Shown here piece after piece: positions 40,222-48,524 of a stretch of DNA of 64,000 nt (positions are counted from its first letter, which is position 1; the number at the start of each line of letters is the position of its first letter). The stretch comes from Streptomyces sp. NRRL F-5630 (lineage in GTDB: Bacteria > Actinomycetota > Actinomycetes > Streptomycetales > Streptomycetaceae), in the NCBI RefSeq assembly GCF_000719475.1, contig NZ_JOGO01000016.1, positions 1 to 64,000 on the forward strand, in the 5' to 3' direction. The notes beneath the pieces are model-generated. The model ran no database searches. It worked only from the letters and a program-made list of their open reading frames with translations, and had not been told where the DNA came from. The position numbers and the translations under genes were made by a program.

Positions 40222-40743
40222 GTGACGGAAGGCACTACCTCCGCCGCTCCCGAGGAAGCCACCGACGGTGGCGACTCGCTGAGCCGTCTGGAGCAGGAAG
40301 GCGAGATCGCCGCGGACTACCTCGAAGGTCTGCTCGACATCGCCGACCTCGACGGTGACATCGACATGGACGTCGAGGCCGATCGTGCCGCGGTCTCCAT
40401 CGTCAGCGACAGCGGCCGGGACCTCCAGAAGCTGGTCGGCCGCGACGGCGAGGTCCTGGAGGCTCTCCAGGAGCTGACCCGGCTCGCCGTGCACCGGGAG
40501 ACCGGTGACCGCAGTCGGCTGATGCTGGATATCGCGGGCTACCGCGCCAGGAAGCGCCAGGAGCTGAGCGAGCTGGGGACCCAGGCCGCAGCCGACGCGA
40601 AGAGCAGCGGTGAGCCGGTCCGCCTGCGTCCCATGTCGCCCTTCGAGCGCAAGGTCGTGCACGACGCGGTCAAGGCGGCGGGACTTCGCAGCGAGTCCGA
40701 GGGCGAGGAGCCGCAGCGGTTCGTCGTCGTCCTGCCCGCCTGA
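40222..40743 (+). CDS. khpB: Jag/KhpB RNA-binding protein (KH and R3H domains)
   Basis: A 173-residue protein with a KH-like domain (about 40-115, with GRDGEVLEALQELT) and an R3H domain (about 115-172, with SPFERKVVHDAV). It binds RNA and, in Gram-positives, works with KhpA in control of cell elongation and division. The GTG at 40222 has AAGGAG upstream. It ends the rpmH-yidC operon at a strong terminator. Confidence 0.94.
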   Translation: MTEGTTSAAPEEATDGGDSLSRLEQEGEIAADYLEGLLDIADLDGDIDMDVEADRAAVSIVSDSGRDLQKLVGRDGEVLEALQELTRLAVHRETGDRSRLMLDIAGYRARKRQELSELGTQAAADAKSSGEPVRLRPMSPFERKVVHDAVKAAGLRSESEGEEPQRFVVVLPA

Positions 40744-40826
40744 GCCCGCAGGAACGGGCGCGACAGGTACGTCCGTACCGGCCGCGCCCCGGGTGGCCGG
40801 GGGGACCCGGCCCGCAGTCCCCGTGT

Positions 40827-40856
40827 CCGGCCCCGTCTGACCACAGACGGGGCCGG
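40827..40856 (+). terminator. Terminator after khpB
   Basis: A 13-bp stem (CCGGCCCCGTCTG at 40827-40839, complement at 40844-40856) with loop ACCA, followed by ATTG. Confidence 0.85.
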
Positions 40857-40978
40857 ATTGCGTCGGGCGTCCCGACGCCCTGTCCCTCTTTCTTTCCCCT
40901 TTTCACGTAGCTGTTCCAGAAACGAGCCCCCGGCCACCGCGGCCGGGGGCGAGAGCGCGGTACGGAAGGACGGTCCCC

Positions 40979-41698
40979 GTGACGGAGGCAGCACAGCTCC
41001 CCCCGGCCCCGGAGGTGGCCCAGCAGGTCTTCGGCGAGAGCTTCGCCGATGCGGTCCGGTACGCGGAACTCCTCGCCGACGCGGGGGTACGCCGCGGGCT
41101 GATCGGGCCGCGCGAGGTGCCACGGCTCTGGGAGCGCCACCTCCTCAACTGCGCGGTGCTCTCCGAGGTCGTCCCCGAAGGGGTCACCGTCTGCGATGTG
41201 GGCTCGGGTGCCGGGCTTCCCGGTATCCCGCTCGCCCTGGTCCGCAGGGATCTCAAGATCACTCTCCTTGAGCCGCTCCTCCGGCGCACCAACTTCCTCA
41301 CCGAGGTCGTGGAACTCCTGGGCCTCGATCACGTGACGGTGGTCCGGGGGCGGGCCGAGGAGGTCCTCGGCACCCTCCAGCCCGTCCACGTCGTGACCGC
41401 TCGTGCCGTGGCCCCGCTGGACCGCCTCGCAGGCTGGGGCGTCCCGCTCCTGCGGCCGTACGGCGAGATGCTGGCGCTCAAGGGCGATACCGCTGAGGAG
41501 GAGGTCCGTCAGGCGGGCGCCGCGCTCAGCAAGCTCGGTGCCGTACGCACCTCTGTCCTGCACGTCGGCGAGGGCCTGGTGGACCCGCTCTCGACCGTCG
41601 TCCGCGTCGAGGTGGGGGAGAGCCCGGGCGGGGTGCGCTTCGCGGCGAAGCGGGCGAAGGCAGCGCGGACGGGACGGCCGCCCCGGAGGCGACGCTGA
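40979..41698 (+). CDS. rsmG: 16S rRNA (guanine-N7) methyltransferase RsmG
   Basis: A 239-residue SAM-dependent methyltransferase that makes m7G in the 530 loop of 16S rRNA. The family motifs RLWERHLLNCAVL and DVGSGAGLPGIPLA (SAM site, about 71-85) are present, plus a basic C-terminal tail. Loss of RsmG gives low-level streptomycin resistance in Streptomyces. The GTG at 40979 has GGAAGGACGG upstream. It is followed by a disturbed homopolymer region before parA. Confidence 0.96.
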   Translation: MTEAAQLPPAPEVAQQVFGESFADAVRYAELLADAGVRRGLIGPREVPRLWERHLLNCAVLSEVVPEGVTVCDVGSGAGLPGIPLALVRRDLKITLLEPLLRRTNFLTEVVELLGLDHVTVVRGRAEEVLGTLQPVHVVTARAVAPLDRLAGWGVPLLRPYGEMLALKGDTAEEEVRQAGAALSKLGAVRTSVLHVGEGLVDPLSTVVRVEVGESPGGVRFAAKRAKAARTGRPPRRRR

Positions 41699-42027
41699 GG
41701 AGCCGTTGCTGAGAGGTGCTTGCCGAGCGGAAGCGTTCGTCTCTGAGAAGGGGCGGGGGGGTGTTTTTCGTGAAAAAACGCCCCCCCCCCCTCTTCTTGG
41801 GGGGGGGGGGGGGCGGGCCGCGGGGGGGGGGGCACGTGAAACATCGCTCGTTGCTTCAGGGCATCATCGGCCGGGGCCGCTCGGCGGCCGAACCGCGCGA
41901 ACGCAGGCCCCTGGGGAAAACTTCGGGGAAGTCTGCACCGCGCTCACTCGGAAGAGTGGCGGGATTTTCGGAAAGGGCGAGTCTATCCACAGAAGACAGG
42001 ACCTCACTGGTTGCAGGGGCTCCCGGC
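41699..42027. other. rsmG-parA intergenic with extreme homopolymers
   Basis: About 330 bp upstream of parA. It contains runs of 11 C (41781-41791), 15 G (41799-41813) and 11 G (41822-41832), and an inverted pair of T and A runs around TCGTGA (41763-41778). GCACGTGAAACATCG at 41832-41846 looks like the right half of a parS. The block may be a real hairpin plus parS, or an assembly error. The parA promoter should lie in the remainder (41850-42027). Confidence 0.6.
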
Positions 42028-43101
42028 ATGGGAGGCTCTGTTCAACGCGAGCCTGAAGTCGAGGAGGGTGAATCCTTGCGGTCCGATGCCCCTATCGCAG
42101 GACCGATGACCGAACCGGTCCCCGGTCCCCGTACCGAAGCAGAGGGCGATGTTTCACGTGAAACATTGCCGTCCGCTCAGAACATCCCGGTCGTTCCCGG
42201 TGGTCAACGCGCTGCCGCGGAAGCCCTCGGCCGTAGCGCCGAGGGAATGCCGCGTCCGGAACAGACCCGGGTCATGATCGTGGCGAACCAGAAGGGCGGA
42301 GTGGGGAAGACCACCACCACCGTCAATCTCGCCGCGTCCCTCGCCCTGCTCGGCTCGCGTGTTCTTGTGATCGACCTCGATCCACAGGGAAACGCCTCGA
42401 CCGCCCTGGGGATCGACCACCACGCCGAAGTCCCTTCCATCTACGACGTGCTGGTGGAGAGCAAGCCGCTCTCCGATGTGGTGCAGCCCGTACGTGATGT
42501 CGAAGGACTCTTCTGCGCCCCCGCCACCATCGATCTCGCCGGCGCCGAGATCGAACTCGTCTCGCTGGTGGCTCGGGAGAGCCGCCTCCAGCGGGCGATC
42601 CAGTCGTACGAGCAGCCGTTGGACTACATCCTCATCGACTGCCCACCCAGCCTCGGCCTGCTCACCGTGAACGCACTGGTGGCCGGAGCCGAGGTACTCA
42701 TCCCGATCCAGTGCGAGTACTACGCCCTGGAGGGCCTCGGGCAGTTGCTGCGCAACGTCGAGCTCGTGCGCGGGCATCTCAACCCCGCGCTTCACGTCTC
42801 GACGATCCTGCTGACGATGTACGACGGCAGGACGCGCCTCGCCTCGCAGGTGGCCGATGAGGTGCGCAGCCACTTCGGAGCGGAGGTGCTGCGGACGAGC
42901 ATTCCTCGCTCGGTCCGCATTTCCGAAGCTCCCAGCTACGGCCAGACGGTGCTGACGTATGACCCGGGTTCCAGTGGTGCTCTCTCCTACTTCGAAGCGG
43001 CTCGTGAGATCGCGCTTCGGGGAGCGGGGGTCTTCGAGGTCCCGGACTCCGCCCCTGGCACAGAGACCGAACAACACAGCATGGTGGAGGGGACACAGTG
43101 A
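42028..43101 (+). CDS. parA: Chromosome segregation ATPase ParA
   Basis: A 357-residue P-loop ATPase. The deviant Walker A motif KGGVGKTTT (Lys94) and the Walker B-like DYILIDCPPSLGLL are clear. An 80-residue N-terminal tail includes VSRET (42-46), encoded by a parS site at 42150-42165. ParA interacts with ParB and, in Streptomyces, with the polar organiser during sporulation. The ATG at 42028 (MGGSV) is the start conserved in Streptomyces as I recall it; the frame stays open upstream to 41716. The stop overlaps parB (GTGA). Confidence 0.94.
   Translation: MGGSVQREPEVEEGESLRSDAPIAGPMTEPVPGPRTEAEGDVSRETLPSAQNIPVVPGGQRAAAEALGRSAEGMPRPEQTRVMIVANQKGGVGKTTTTVNLAASLALLGSRVLVIDLDPQGNASTALGIDHHAEVPSIYDVLVESKPLSDVVQPVRDVEGLFCAPATIDLAGAEIELVSLVARESRLQRAIQSYEQPLDYILIDCPPSLGLLTVNALVAGAEVLIPIQCEYYALEGLGQLLRNVELVRGHLNPALHVSTILLTMYDGRTRLASQVADEVRSHFGAEVLRTSIPRSVRISEAPSYGQTVLTYDPGSSGALSYFEAAREIALRGAGVFEVPDSAPGTETEQHSMVEGTQ
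42150..42165. repeat. parS site inside parA (perfect)
   Basis: TGTTTCACGTGAAACA; encodes VSRET in the parA frame. Confidence 0.92.
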
Positions 43102-44213
43102 CAACACAGCGCAGGGGGCTCGGGCGTGGGCTCCAGGCCCTCATCCCGACGGCGGCGTCTGCCGAGAAGGCTGCCGCCGCCACGGCGACGCGGCAGGACG
43201 TGCCTCGGGTGCCGGCGGCCGGCGGACCCGCACTGGGCGAACGAGGCGTGGCAGCGGCCAAGCTCACGACGTCTGCCGAGAGCGATGTTCCACGTGAAAC
43301 GTCGGAGAGCGGGCAGCGGAGCGGGCTGCCCCCGGCTCCGGAAGGCGCCTTCTTCGCGGAGCTTCCGCTCGATCAGATCATCCCGAACCGCGATCAGCCG
43401 CGCGCGATCTTCGATGAGGACGCTCTGCGTGAACTCGTCGACTCCATCAAGGAGGTGGGGCTGCTTCAGCCCATCGTCGTGCGCCAGCTCGACGAGAAGC
43501 AGTTCGAGCTCATCATGGGTGAGCGCAGGACGCGGGCGAGCAAGGAGGCCGGCCTCACGACGATCCCCGCGATCGTCCGGGCTACGGAAGACGACCGGCT
43601 CCTCCTGGACGCCTTGCTGGAGAACCTGCACCGCTCCCAGCTCACGCCGCTCGAAGAGGCACACGCCTACGAGCAGTTGCTCAAAGACTTCAACTGCACC
43701 CAGGAGGAACTGGCGAAGCGGGTGGGCCGTTCGCGTCCGCAAGTGACCAATACGCTCCGCCTGCTGAAGCTCTCGCCGTCCGTGCAGAAGAAGTTGGACG
43801 CGGGAGTGCTCTCCGCCGGTCATGCGCGCGAGTTGCTGTCGGTGGAGGACTCCGCCGAGCAGGACAAGCTTGCCGAGCGGATCATCAGGGAAGGGCTCTC
43901 CGTCCGCGCCGTGGAGGAGATCACCCACCTCATGCGCTCACACCCCGGTCCGGCGAAGACTGCGCCGAAGCCCCGGGCGGGCTCGGTGACCTCGCCGGCG
44001 CTCAGTGAGCTGGCCGGTCGGCTCTCGGATCGCTTCGAGACGCGCGTGAAGGTGGACCTGGGGCAGAAGAAGGGGAAGATCGTCGTTGAGTTCGCCTCAG
44101 TGGACGACCTTCAGCGCATCCTCTCCCAACTTGCCCCGGGTGAGGGTTCCCTCTTCTCTAAGCAGCCCCGGGCGCAGGAGGAGAAGGACGAGAAGGACGA
44201 GGGCGACAGCTGA
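43098..44213 (+). CDS. parB: Centromere-binding protein ParB
   Basis: A 371-residue CTP-dependent DNA clamp that loads at parS and spreads. The basic RRGLGRGLQALIP start is the ParA-contact motif. The N-terminal CTPase domain has GERRTRA (141-147), a helix-turn-helix follows (about 195-220, TQEELAKRVGRSRPQVTN), and a C-terminal dimerisation domain ends the protein. VPRET (64-68) in the linker is encoded by a parS variant at 43286-43301. The GTG start overlaps the parA stop. Confidence 0.97.
   Translation: MTTQRRGLGRGLQALIPTAASAEKAAAATATRQDVPRVPAAGGPALGERGVAAAKLTTSAESDVPRETSESGQRSGLPPAPEGAFFAELPLDQIIPNRDQPRAIFDEDALRELVDSIKEVGLLQPIVVRQLDEKQFELIMGERRTRASKEAGLTTIPAIVRATEDDRLLLDALLENLHRSQLTPLEEAHAYEQLLKDFNCTQEELAKRVGRSRPQVTNTLRLLKLSPSVQKKLDAGVLSAGHARELLSVEDSAEQDKLAERIIREGLSVRAVEEITHLMRSHPGPAKTAPKPRAGSVTSPALSELAGRLSDRFETRVKVDLGQKKGKIVVEFASVDDLQRILSQLAPGEGSLFSKQPRAQEEKDEKDEGDS
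43286..43301. repeat. parS-like site inside parB
   Basis: TGTTCCACGTGAAACG, two mismatches from the palindrome. It encodes VPRET in the parB frame. Confidence 0.75.
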
Positions 44214-44225
44214 TCCCTCTCTCTC

Positions 44226-44257
44226 GGGGCCGATGTTTCACGTGAAACATCGGCCCC
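44226..44257. terminator. parS-centred perfect palindrome after parB
   Basis: A perfect 32-bp palindrome. The centre TGTTTCACGTGAAACA (44234-44249) is a perfect parS, flanked by GGGGCCGA and TCGGCCCC. It lies 12 nt after parB. The same DNA can be a ParB site and, as RNA, a 14- to 16-bp hairpin terminator. Confidence 0.85.
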
Positions 44258-44426
44258 GACTGATGTGGTGGAGCGGAAGCGGTGCGCTCTTTGCCCGCCT
44301 GGTGTTGGCCCGGCGGCGTCATGGATACGATGCGACCGGGTCGGGCGTTTCGGGCGTCGGTGAGCACCGCCGCGCCGGTGGGCGGTGAACCGGAGCGGCG
44401 GCCCAAGGAAGTGAGGAACTGCCTGC

Positions 44427-45044
44427 ATGGGGCGTCGCCTGGTACCTCTCACCCTGGACAATCTCGCCGATCTGCCGACGCCGTGTCGGGAGTGCGTCTT
44501 CTGGGAGCTCGACTCGGTCCGTGGCGGTGAGGCCGTGGCGCAGGGCACGGCGGCGCGGGAGAAAGAGGCCTGGCTCTCCAGCGTCCTTCTGGAGTGGGGC
44601 TCCAGTGGCCGCCTCGTCTACGTGGACGATGTCCCCGCGGGCTTCGTGCTCTACGCGCCTCCCGCGTACGTGCCGCGCTCCACGGCCTTCCCGACGAGCC
44701 CGGTGAGCCCCGACGCCGTACAGCTCATGACCGCCCGCGTCCACCCGGGCTTTCAGGGACAGGGCCTGGGCCGGGTACTCGTGCAGACGGTCGCCAAGGA
44801 CCTGTTGCGGCGCAACTTCAAGGCGATGGAGGTCTTCGGGGACACCCGCGGGGCTTCTGCCACGTGTCTCCTGCCCGCAGAGCATCTGCTCGCGGTGGGC
44901 TTCAAGACCGTGCGGGCGCATCCGACGAGGCCGCGCTTGCGGCTGGAGTTGCGGTCCACGGTCTCCTGGAAGGAAGACGTGGAACACGCGCTGGACCGGC
45001 TTCTCGGCGCCGTCCAGAAGGAGCCGACCCTCCGACCGCTCTGA
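44427..45044 (+). CDS. GNAT family N-acetyltransferase
   Basis: A 205-residue acyl-CoA-dependent transferase. The acetyl-CoA motif is VHPGFQGQGLGRVLVQ (about 112-127), followed by a beta-strand and loop (AMEVFGDTRG). The substrate is unknown. The gene follows parB in Streptomyces. The ATG at 44427 lacks a strong ribosome site (AAGGAAGTGAGG lies somewhat far upstream). It is convergent with trxA across two parS sites. Confidence 0.9.
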   Translation: MGRRLVPLTLDNLADLPTPCRECVFWELDSVRGGEAVAQGTAAREKEAWLSSVLLEWGSSGRLVYVDDVPAGFVLYAPPAYVPRSTAFPTSPVSPDAVQLMTARVHPGFQGQGLGRVLVQTVAKDLLRRNFKAMEVFGDTRGASATCLLPAEHLLAVGFKTVRAHPTRPRLRLELRSTVSWKEDVEHALDRLLGAVQKEPTLRPL

Positions 45045-45052
45045 ATCCGCGA

Positions 45053-45068
45053 TGTTTCACGTGAAACA
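45053..45068. repeat. parS site after the GNAT gene (perfect)
   Basis: TGTTTCACGTGAAACA, 9 nt past the GNAT stop and 26 bp from the next site (start to start). Confidence 0.92.
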
Positions 45069-45104
45069 GCGGGCCCCATGTTTCACGTGAAACATGGGGC
45101 CCGC
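45069..45104. terminator. parS-centred 36-bp palindrome between convergent genes
   Basis: A perfect palindrome whose centre (45079-45094) is TGTTTCACGTGAAACA, flanked by GCGGGCCCCA and TGGGGCCCGC. It lies between the convergent GNAT and trxA genes, so it can terminate both transcripts while serving as a ParB site. Confidence 0.87.
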
Positions 45105-45139
45105 CGTGATCGTCCCGGCGCGGACGCGCCGCGTGGGAC

Positions 45140-45478
45140 TCAGGCAGTCGGCGACACGAAGGCGTCGAGGTCGCGCAGAATGGCGGCCTTCGGCTTCGCA
45201 CCGACGATCGTCTTCACGACCTCGCCGCCCTGGTAGACGTTGAGGGTCGGGATGGACATGACGCCGTACTTGGTCGCCGTCTCCTGGTTGGCGTCGATGT
45301 CGAGCTTCACGATCTCGATCTGCTCGCCGTACTCCTTGGCGATGGCCTCCAGGGAGGGGGCGATCTGGCGGCAGGGACCGCACCACTCGGCCCAGAAGTC
45401 GACGAGAACGGGCTTGTCGCTCTTGAGCACGACCTCTTCGAAGTCGGCGTCGGTGACGCTCTTCAGGTTGCCAGCCAC
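45140..45478 (-). CDS. trxA: Thioredoxin
   Basis: A 112-residue thioredoxin with the redox motif [13 protein letters not shown] and the cis-proline in MSIPTLNVY. It reduces protein disulfides using electrons from the thioredoxin reductase encoded just upstream. The GTG at 45478 ([14 protein letters not shown]) has AAGGAG exactly 6 nt before it; the in-frame ATG at 45493 overlaps that site and is rejected. Confidence 0.96.
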   Translation of the reverse strand: MAGNLKSVTDADFEEVVLKSDKPVLVDFWAEWCGPCRQIAPSLEAIAKEYGEQIEIVKLDIDANQETATKYGVMSIPTLNVYQGGEVVKTIVGAKPKAAILRDLDAFVSPTA

Positions 45479-45525
45479 AGGGGGCTCCTTCATTCCAACG
45501 GGGGGTGGGGTGGAGAGGAACCGGG

Positions 45526-46518
45526 TCAGACGGCGGCCGTCTGCTCCGGAGCCGGGGTCTTCTCGGGCTCGGGGGTCTGCTCCGAGTCCGAGAGGGCAGC
45601 CAGGTAACGCTCGGCGTCGAGAGCCGCGGAGCAGCCCGTGCCGGCGGCGGTGATGGCCTGCCGGTAGGTGTGGTCCACGACGTCGCCCGCGCCGAAGACA
45701 CCGGGCTGGTTGGTGTGGGTCGAGGGGGCCTGGACCTTGAGGTAGCCCTCGTCATCGAGGTCGAGCTGACCGCGGAAGAGATCGGTCCGCGGGTCGTGCC
45801 CGATCGCGATGAAGAGTCCCGTGACGCCGAGTTCGCTCTGCTCACCGGTCTTGAGGTTGCGCAAGGTGAGGTGCGAGAGCTTCTGGTCGCCGTGGATCTC
45901 GGCCACCTCGCTGTCCCAGACGAAGGAGATCTTCGGGTCGGCGAAGGCACGCTCCTGCATCGCCTTGGAGGCGCGCAGGGTGTCCCGGCGGTGGACGATG
46001 GTGACGGACTTGGCGAAGCGCGAGAGGAAGGTCGCCTCCTCCATCGCGGTGTCGCCGCCGCCGATAACGGCGATGTCCTGGTCCTTGAAGAAGAAGCCGT
46101 CGCACGTCGCACACCAGGAGACACCGCGCCCGGACAGCTCGTCCTCATGCGGCAGACCGAGCTTGCGGTGCTGGGAGCCGGTCGTGACGATGACGGTCTT
46201 GGCGCGGTGGACGGTGCCCGTCGTGTCCGTCACGGTCTTGATCTCGCCCGTGAGGTCGACGGAGACGATGTCGTCCGGGATCAGCTCGGCACCGAAGCGC
46301 TCGGCCTGGGCCCGCATGTTGTCCATGAGCTCGGGGCCCAGGATGCCCTCCTGGAAACCGGGGAAGTTCTCCACGTCGGTCGTGTTCATCAGCGCACCGC
46401 CGGCCGTGACCGCGCCCTCGAAGACCAGCGGCTTGAGCGACGCGCGGGCGGTGTACAGGGCGGCCGTGTAACCGGCGGGGCCCGAGCCAATGATGATCAC
46501 GTTTCGCACGTCACTCAC
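45526..46518 (-). CDS. trxB: Thioredoxin reductase
   Basis: A 330-residue FAD/NADPH enzyme. FAD-binding [10 protein letters not shown] (about 11-20), the redox-active CATC in [11 protein letters not shown] (about 140), NADPH-binding [10 protein letters not shown] and the C-terminal [13 protein letters not shown] are all present. The GTG start at 46518 has AGGAAG upstream. It forms an operon with trxA and lies downstream of sigM and its anti-sigma gene, the arrangement seen around mycobacterial sigM. Confidence 0.97.
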   Translation of the reverse strand: MSDVRNVIIIGSGPAGYTAALYTARASLKPLVFEGAVTAGGALMNTTDVENFPGFQEGILGPELMDNMRAQAERFGAELIPDDIVSVDLTGEIKTVTDTTGTVHRAKTVIVTTGSQHRKLGLPHEDELSGRGVSWCATCDGFFFKDQDIAVIGGGDTAMEEATFLSRFAKSVTIVHRRDTLRASKAMQERAFADPKISFVWDSEVAEIHGDQKLSHLTLRNLKTGEQSELGVTGLFIAIGHDPRTDLFRGQLDLDDEGYLKVQAPSTHTNQPGVFGAGDVVDHTYRQAITAAGTGCSAALDAERYLAALSDSEQTPEPEKTPAPEQTAAV

Positions 46519-46708
46519 GGCTTGCTTCCTCGTCTCTGCCGACTGCGTCCACTACGGAGGGAAGGGCTCTCGGTGCCTTCATCCCACCCAACCGATCCTA
46601 CGGGCCGGACATTCCCGCCCCGCCCGTGGCTCACGGTCCCGGCTGGCACGAGACAGCAGCGGCCCCGGGATCAGCACGCGTGGGCGCAGGAGAGAGGCAC
46701 TGGGCACC

Positions 46709-47737
46709 TCACCGGGGGTAGGAGGCGGAGTGAAGTACTTCGCCCTTCGCGGCGGGGCGCCGAGAGGCGCAGGCGGCGTCCACGATGTACGCGGTGACCC
46801 GCGCGGTGTCACTGCTGTGGGGCAGCACCACGAGGTACGCGTCCCGGCCCAGGTACGTTCCCTTCTCCACGCCGAGGGCCGTCTCCTCGCGCCCTATCCC
46901 CTGTGCCACACACCGTGGCACCACGGGGGCGTCCGCGCGCAGCGGCGTCTCGACACCCGTCTCGTGCTGCGGCTGCCGAGTGCTCGCGGGGGCGGTGCCC
47001 GCACTCTTGGGGCTGTTCGGGGAGGCGTTTCCCGTGTCCTGGAGCAGCGCGCTCACCTCCCTCTTCAGCGGGCTCCCGGAGAAGACCAGGGACTGCTGGC
47101 TCTGCTCGGCGGAAGGGGAGCGTTCCTCCTCACCGCTGCCGAGTGAGGAAAGCAGCAAGGAGCCGGCGCCCAGCGCGAGCACGGTAGCCGTGCCGCCCCA
47201 GAACAAGCGACGCCTCGACCTCCCCCTCGCCCCCCGCCTACCGGGACCACTCGGAGCGGGACGGGCGGGCGTGGGGCGCGTGCGCCGCGATGTTTCACGT
47301 GAAACATCACGAGGCGGAGAGGGAAGCGAGAGGGCGGCAGGGGATGTTTCACGTGAAACATGAGCGTCGAGCGGGGACACCGTGCGGGACGTTTCATGCG
47401 CAGCCGCCGCGCCCGATGTTTCACGTGAAACATCGGAGAGGCCTTCCTCGTAGTCCTCCCTGCCGCGTGTTTCACGTGAAACATCCGCCTCCTCCGCCAC
47501 TTCGCGAAGCGCCGCGTCGATCCGCGCGCTCACGTCCGCCGGAAGGGGCGGCGGAGCCGGGAGGGCGCCGAGCAGCGAGCGGATCTCCGCGAGTGAGGAG
47601 TAGGTCTCCGCGCAGTCGGGGCAGCCGGTGAGGTGTCCGCGCAGGGTGGCGCTGTGCTGGGGCGGCAGAAGGCCTTCGGCGAGGTCGGCGAGTTCCTCCG
47701 GGGTGGGGTGCCCGGTCGGTTCCGTTCGCGGGGTCAT
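46709..47737 (-). CDS. Zinc-type anti-sigma factor for SigM, linker carries four parS
   Basis: A 342-residue membrane anti-sigma factor. The N-terminal ZAS domain has His35-x3-Cys39-x2-Cys42 (HLTGCPDC). A cytoplasmic linker (about 85-170) contains VSRET at 86-90, 103-107, 127-131 and 145-149, each encoded by a parS. One membrane helix (about 178-200) is followed by an extracellular domain of unknown fold. The ATG at 47737 overlaps the sigM stop (ATGA), so the pair is translationally coupled. This supports an anti-SigM role by analogy with mycobacterial RsmA. Confidence 0.9.
   Translation of the reverse strand: MTPRTEPTGHPTPEELADLAEGLLPPQHSATLRGHLTGCPDCAETYSSLAEIRSLLGALPAPPPLPADVSARIDAALREVAEEADVSRETRGREDYEEGLSDVSRETSGAAAAHETSRTVSPLDAHVSRETSPAALSLPSPPRDVSRETSRRTRPTPARPAPSGPGRRGARGRSRRRLFWGGTATVLALGAGSLLLSSLGSGEEERSPSAEQSQQSLVFSGSPLKREVSALLQDTGNASPNSPKSAGTAPASTRQPQHETGVETPLRADAPVVPRCVAQGIGREETALGVEKGTYLGRDAYLVVLPHSSDTARVTAYIVDAACASRRPAAKGEVLHSASYPR
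47291..47306. repeat. parS site 1 in anti-sigma gene
   Basis: Perfect TGTTTCACGTGAAACA, encoding VSRET (residues 145-149). Confidence 0.92.
47346..47361. repeat. parS site 2 in anti-sigma gene
   Basis: Perfect TGTTTCACGTGAAACA, encoding VSRET (residues 127-131). A half-site relic with HETSR lies further on, near 47390. Confidence 0.92.
47417..47432. repeat. parS site 3 in anti-sigma gene
   Basis: Perfect TGTTTCACGTGAAACA, encoding VSRET (residues 103-107). Confidence 0.92.
47468..47483. repeat. parS site 4 in anti-sigma gene
   Basis: Perfect TGTTTCACGTGAAACA, encoding VSRET (residues 86-90). Confidence 0.92.
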
Positions 47738-48492
47738 GCTCGCCCACCTCCGTCCTGTGCCGTCGTGGGGTCCTGGGGAGCTGCTTGCGGTGGGACGGGA
47801 GTGCCCGCTCCCTGGTTCCCCTTGTCGGGTCCCTTTCGGCCGGGCGGGGGAACGGTCGCCGGAAGGGATGCCCCCCTCGGTCCCTTGCGTGGTGCGGCAG
47901 GCGCCCCCGATTCCGTGGAGCCCGTGCGGAGGTGGCTGAGCAGCGGGAGGAGGCGGGCGCGACCGCGGGCGCATCTGCTCTTGACGGTTCCCGGAGCCAC
48001 GTCGAGGATGCGGGCGGCCTCGGCGACGGGATAGCCCTGCATGTCGACGAGGACGAGGGCGGCGCGCTGTTCGGCCGGGAGGGTGCGCAGAGCGGCGAGG
48101 AGTTCGCGGTGCAGATCGGCACGCTCGGCGGGGGCTTCCGCGGATTCCTCCGGGCGGAGCAGGTGCTCCAGGCGGACCGTGTCCTCGACGGGGGAGGTGT
48201 GCCGGGCCTCGGCCTTGCGGGCGCGGTCCAGGCAGGCGTTGACGGTGATGCGGTGGAGCCAGGTGGTCACCGCGGACCGGCCGCCGAAGGTGTGGGCGGC
48301 ACGGTAGGCCGAGACGAAGGCGTCCTGTACGGCGTCGGCGGCGTCCTCGCGGTTGCCGAGGGTGCGCAGGGCGACGGCCCACAGCCGCTCGCGGTGGCGG
48401 CGCACGAGCTCGCCGAAGGCTTCGTGCTCGCCCGCGACGTGCCGGGCGAGCAGGTCGTGGTCGCTGAGTTCTCCGTACCGGCCTTCGTCCAC
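47734..48492 (-). CDS. sigM: ECF sigma factor SigM
   Basis: A 252-residue extracytoplasmic-function sigma factor. Region 2 (about 10-85) contains DAADAVQDAFVSAYRAAHTF. Region 4 (about 130-185) contains LPAEQRAALVLVDMQGYPVAEAARILDVAPGTVKSR, as the usual AxxLxxxxGTVKSR helix-turn-helix. About 60 Pro/Gly-rich residues follow. The GTG at 48492 has GGGAGAGGG upstream. It is upstream of and coupled to the anti-sigma gene; release of SigM would occur on an envelope or redox signal (inference from trxBA context and families). Confidence 0.92.
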   Translation of the reverse strand: MDEGRYGELSDHDLLARHVAGEHEAFGELVRRHRERLWAVALRTLGNREDAADAVQDAFVSAYRAAHTFGGRSAVTTWLHRITVNACLDRARKAEARHTSPVEDTVRLEHLLRPEESAEAPAERADLHRELLAALRTLPAEQRAALVLVDMQGYPVAEAARILDVAPGTVKSRCARGRARLLPLLSHLRTGSTESGAPAAPRKGPRGASLPATVPPPGRKGPDKGNQGAGTPVPPQAAPQDPTTAQDGGGRA

Positions 48493-48524
48493 GCTGCCCT
48501 CTCCCTGCGGACGCCGACTCGAAC

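Noticed and set aside
47290..47631. Short frames starting MFHVKH at parS sites
   Set aside because: The parS palindrome with its common preceding A gives ATGTTTCACGTGAAACA, which creates false starts on both strands.
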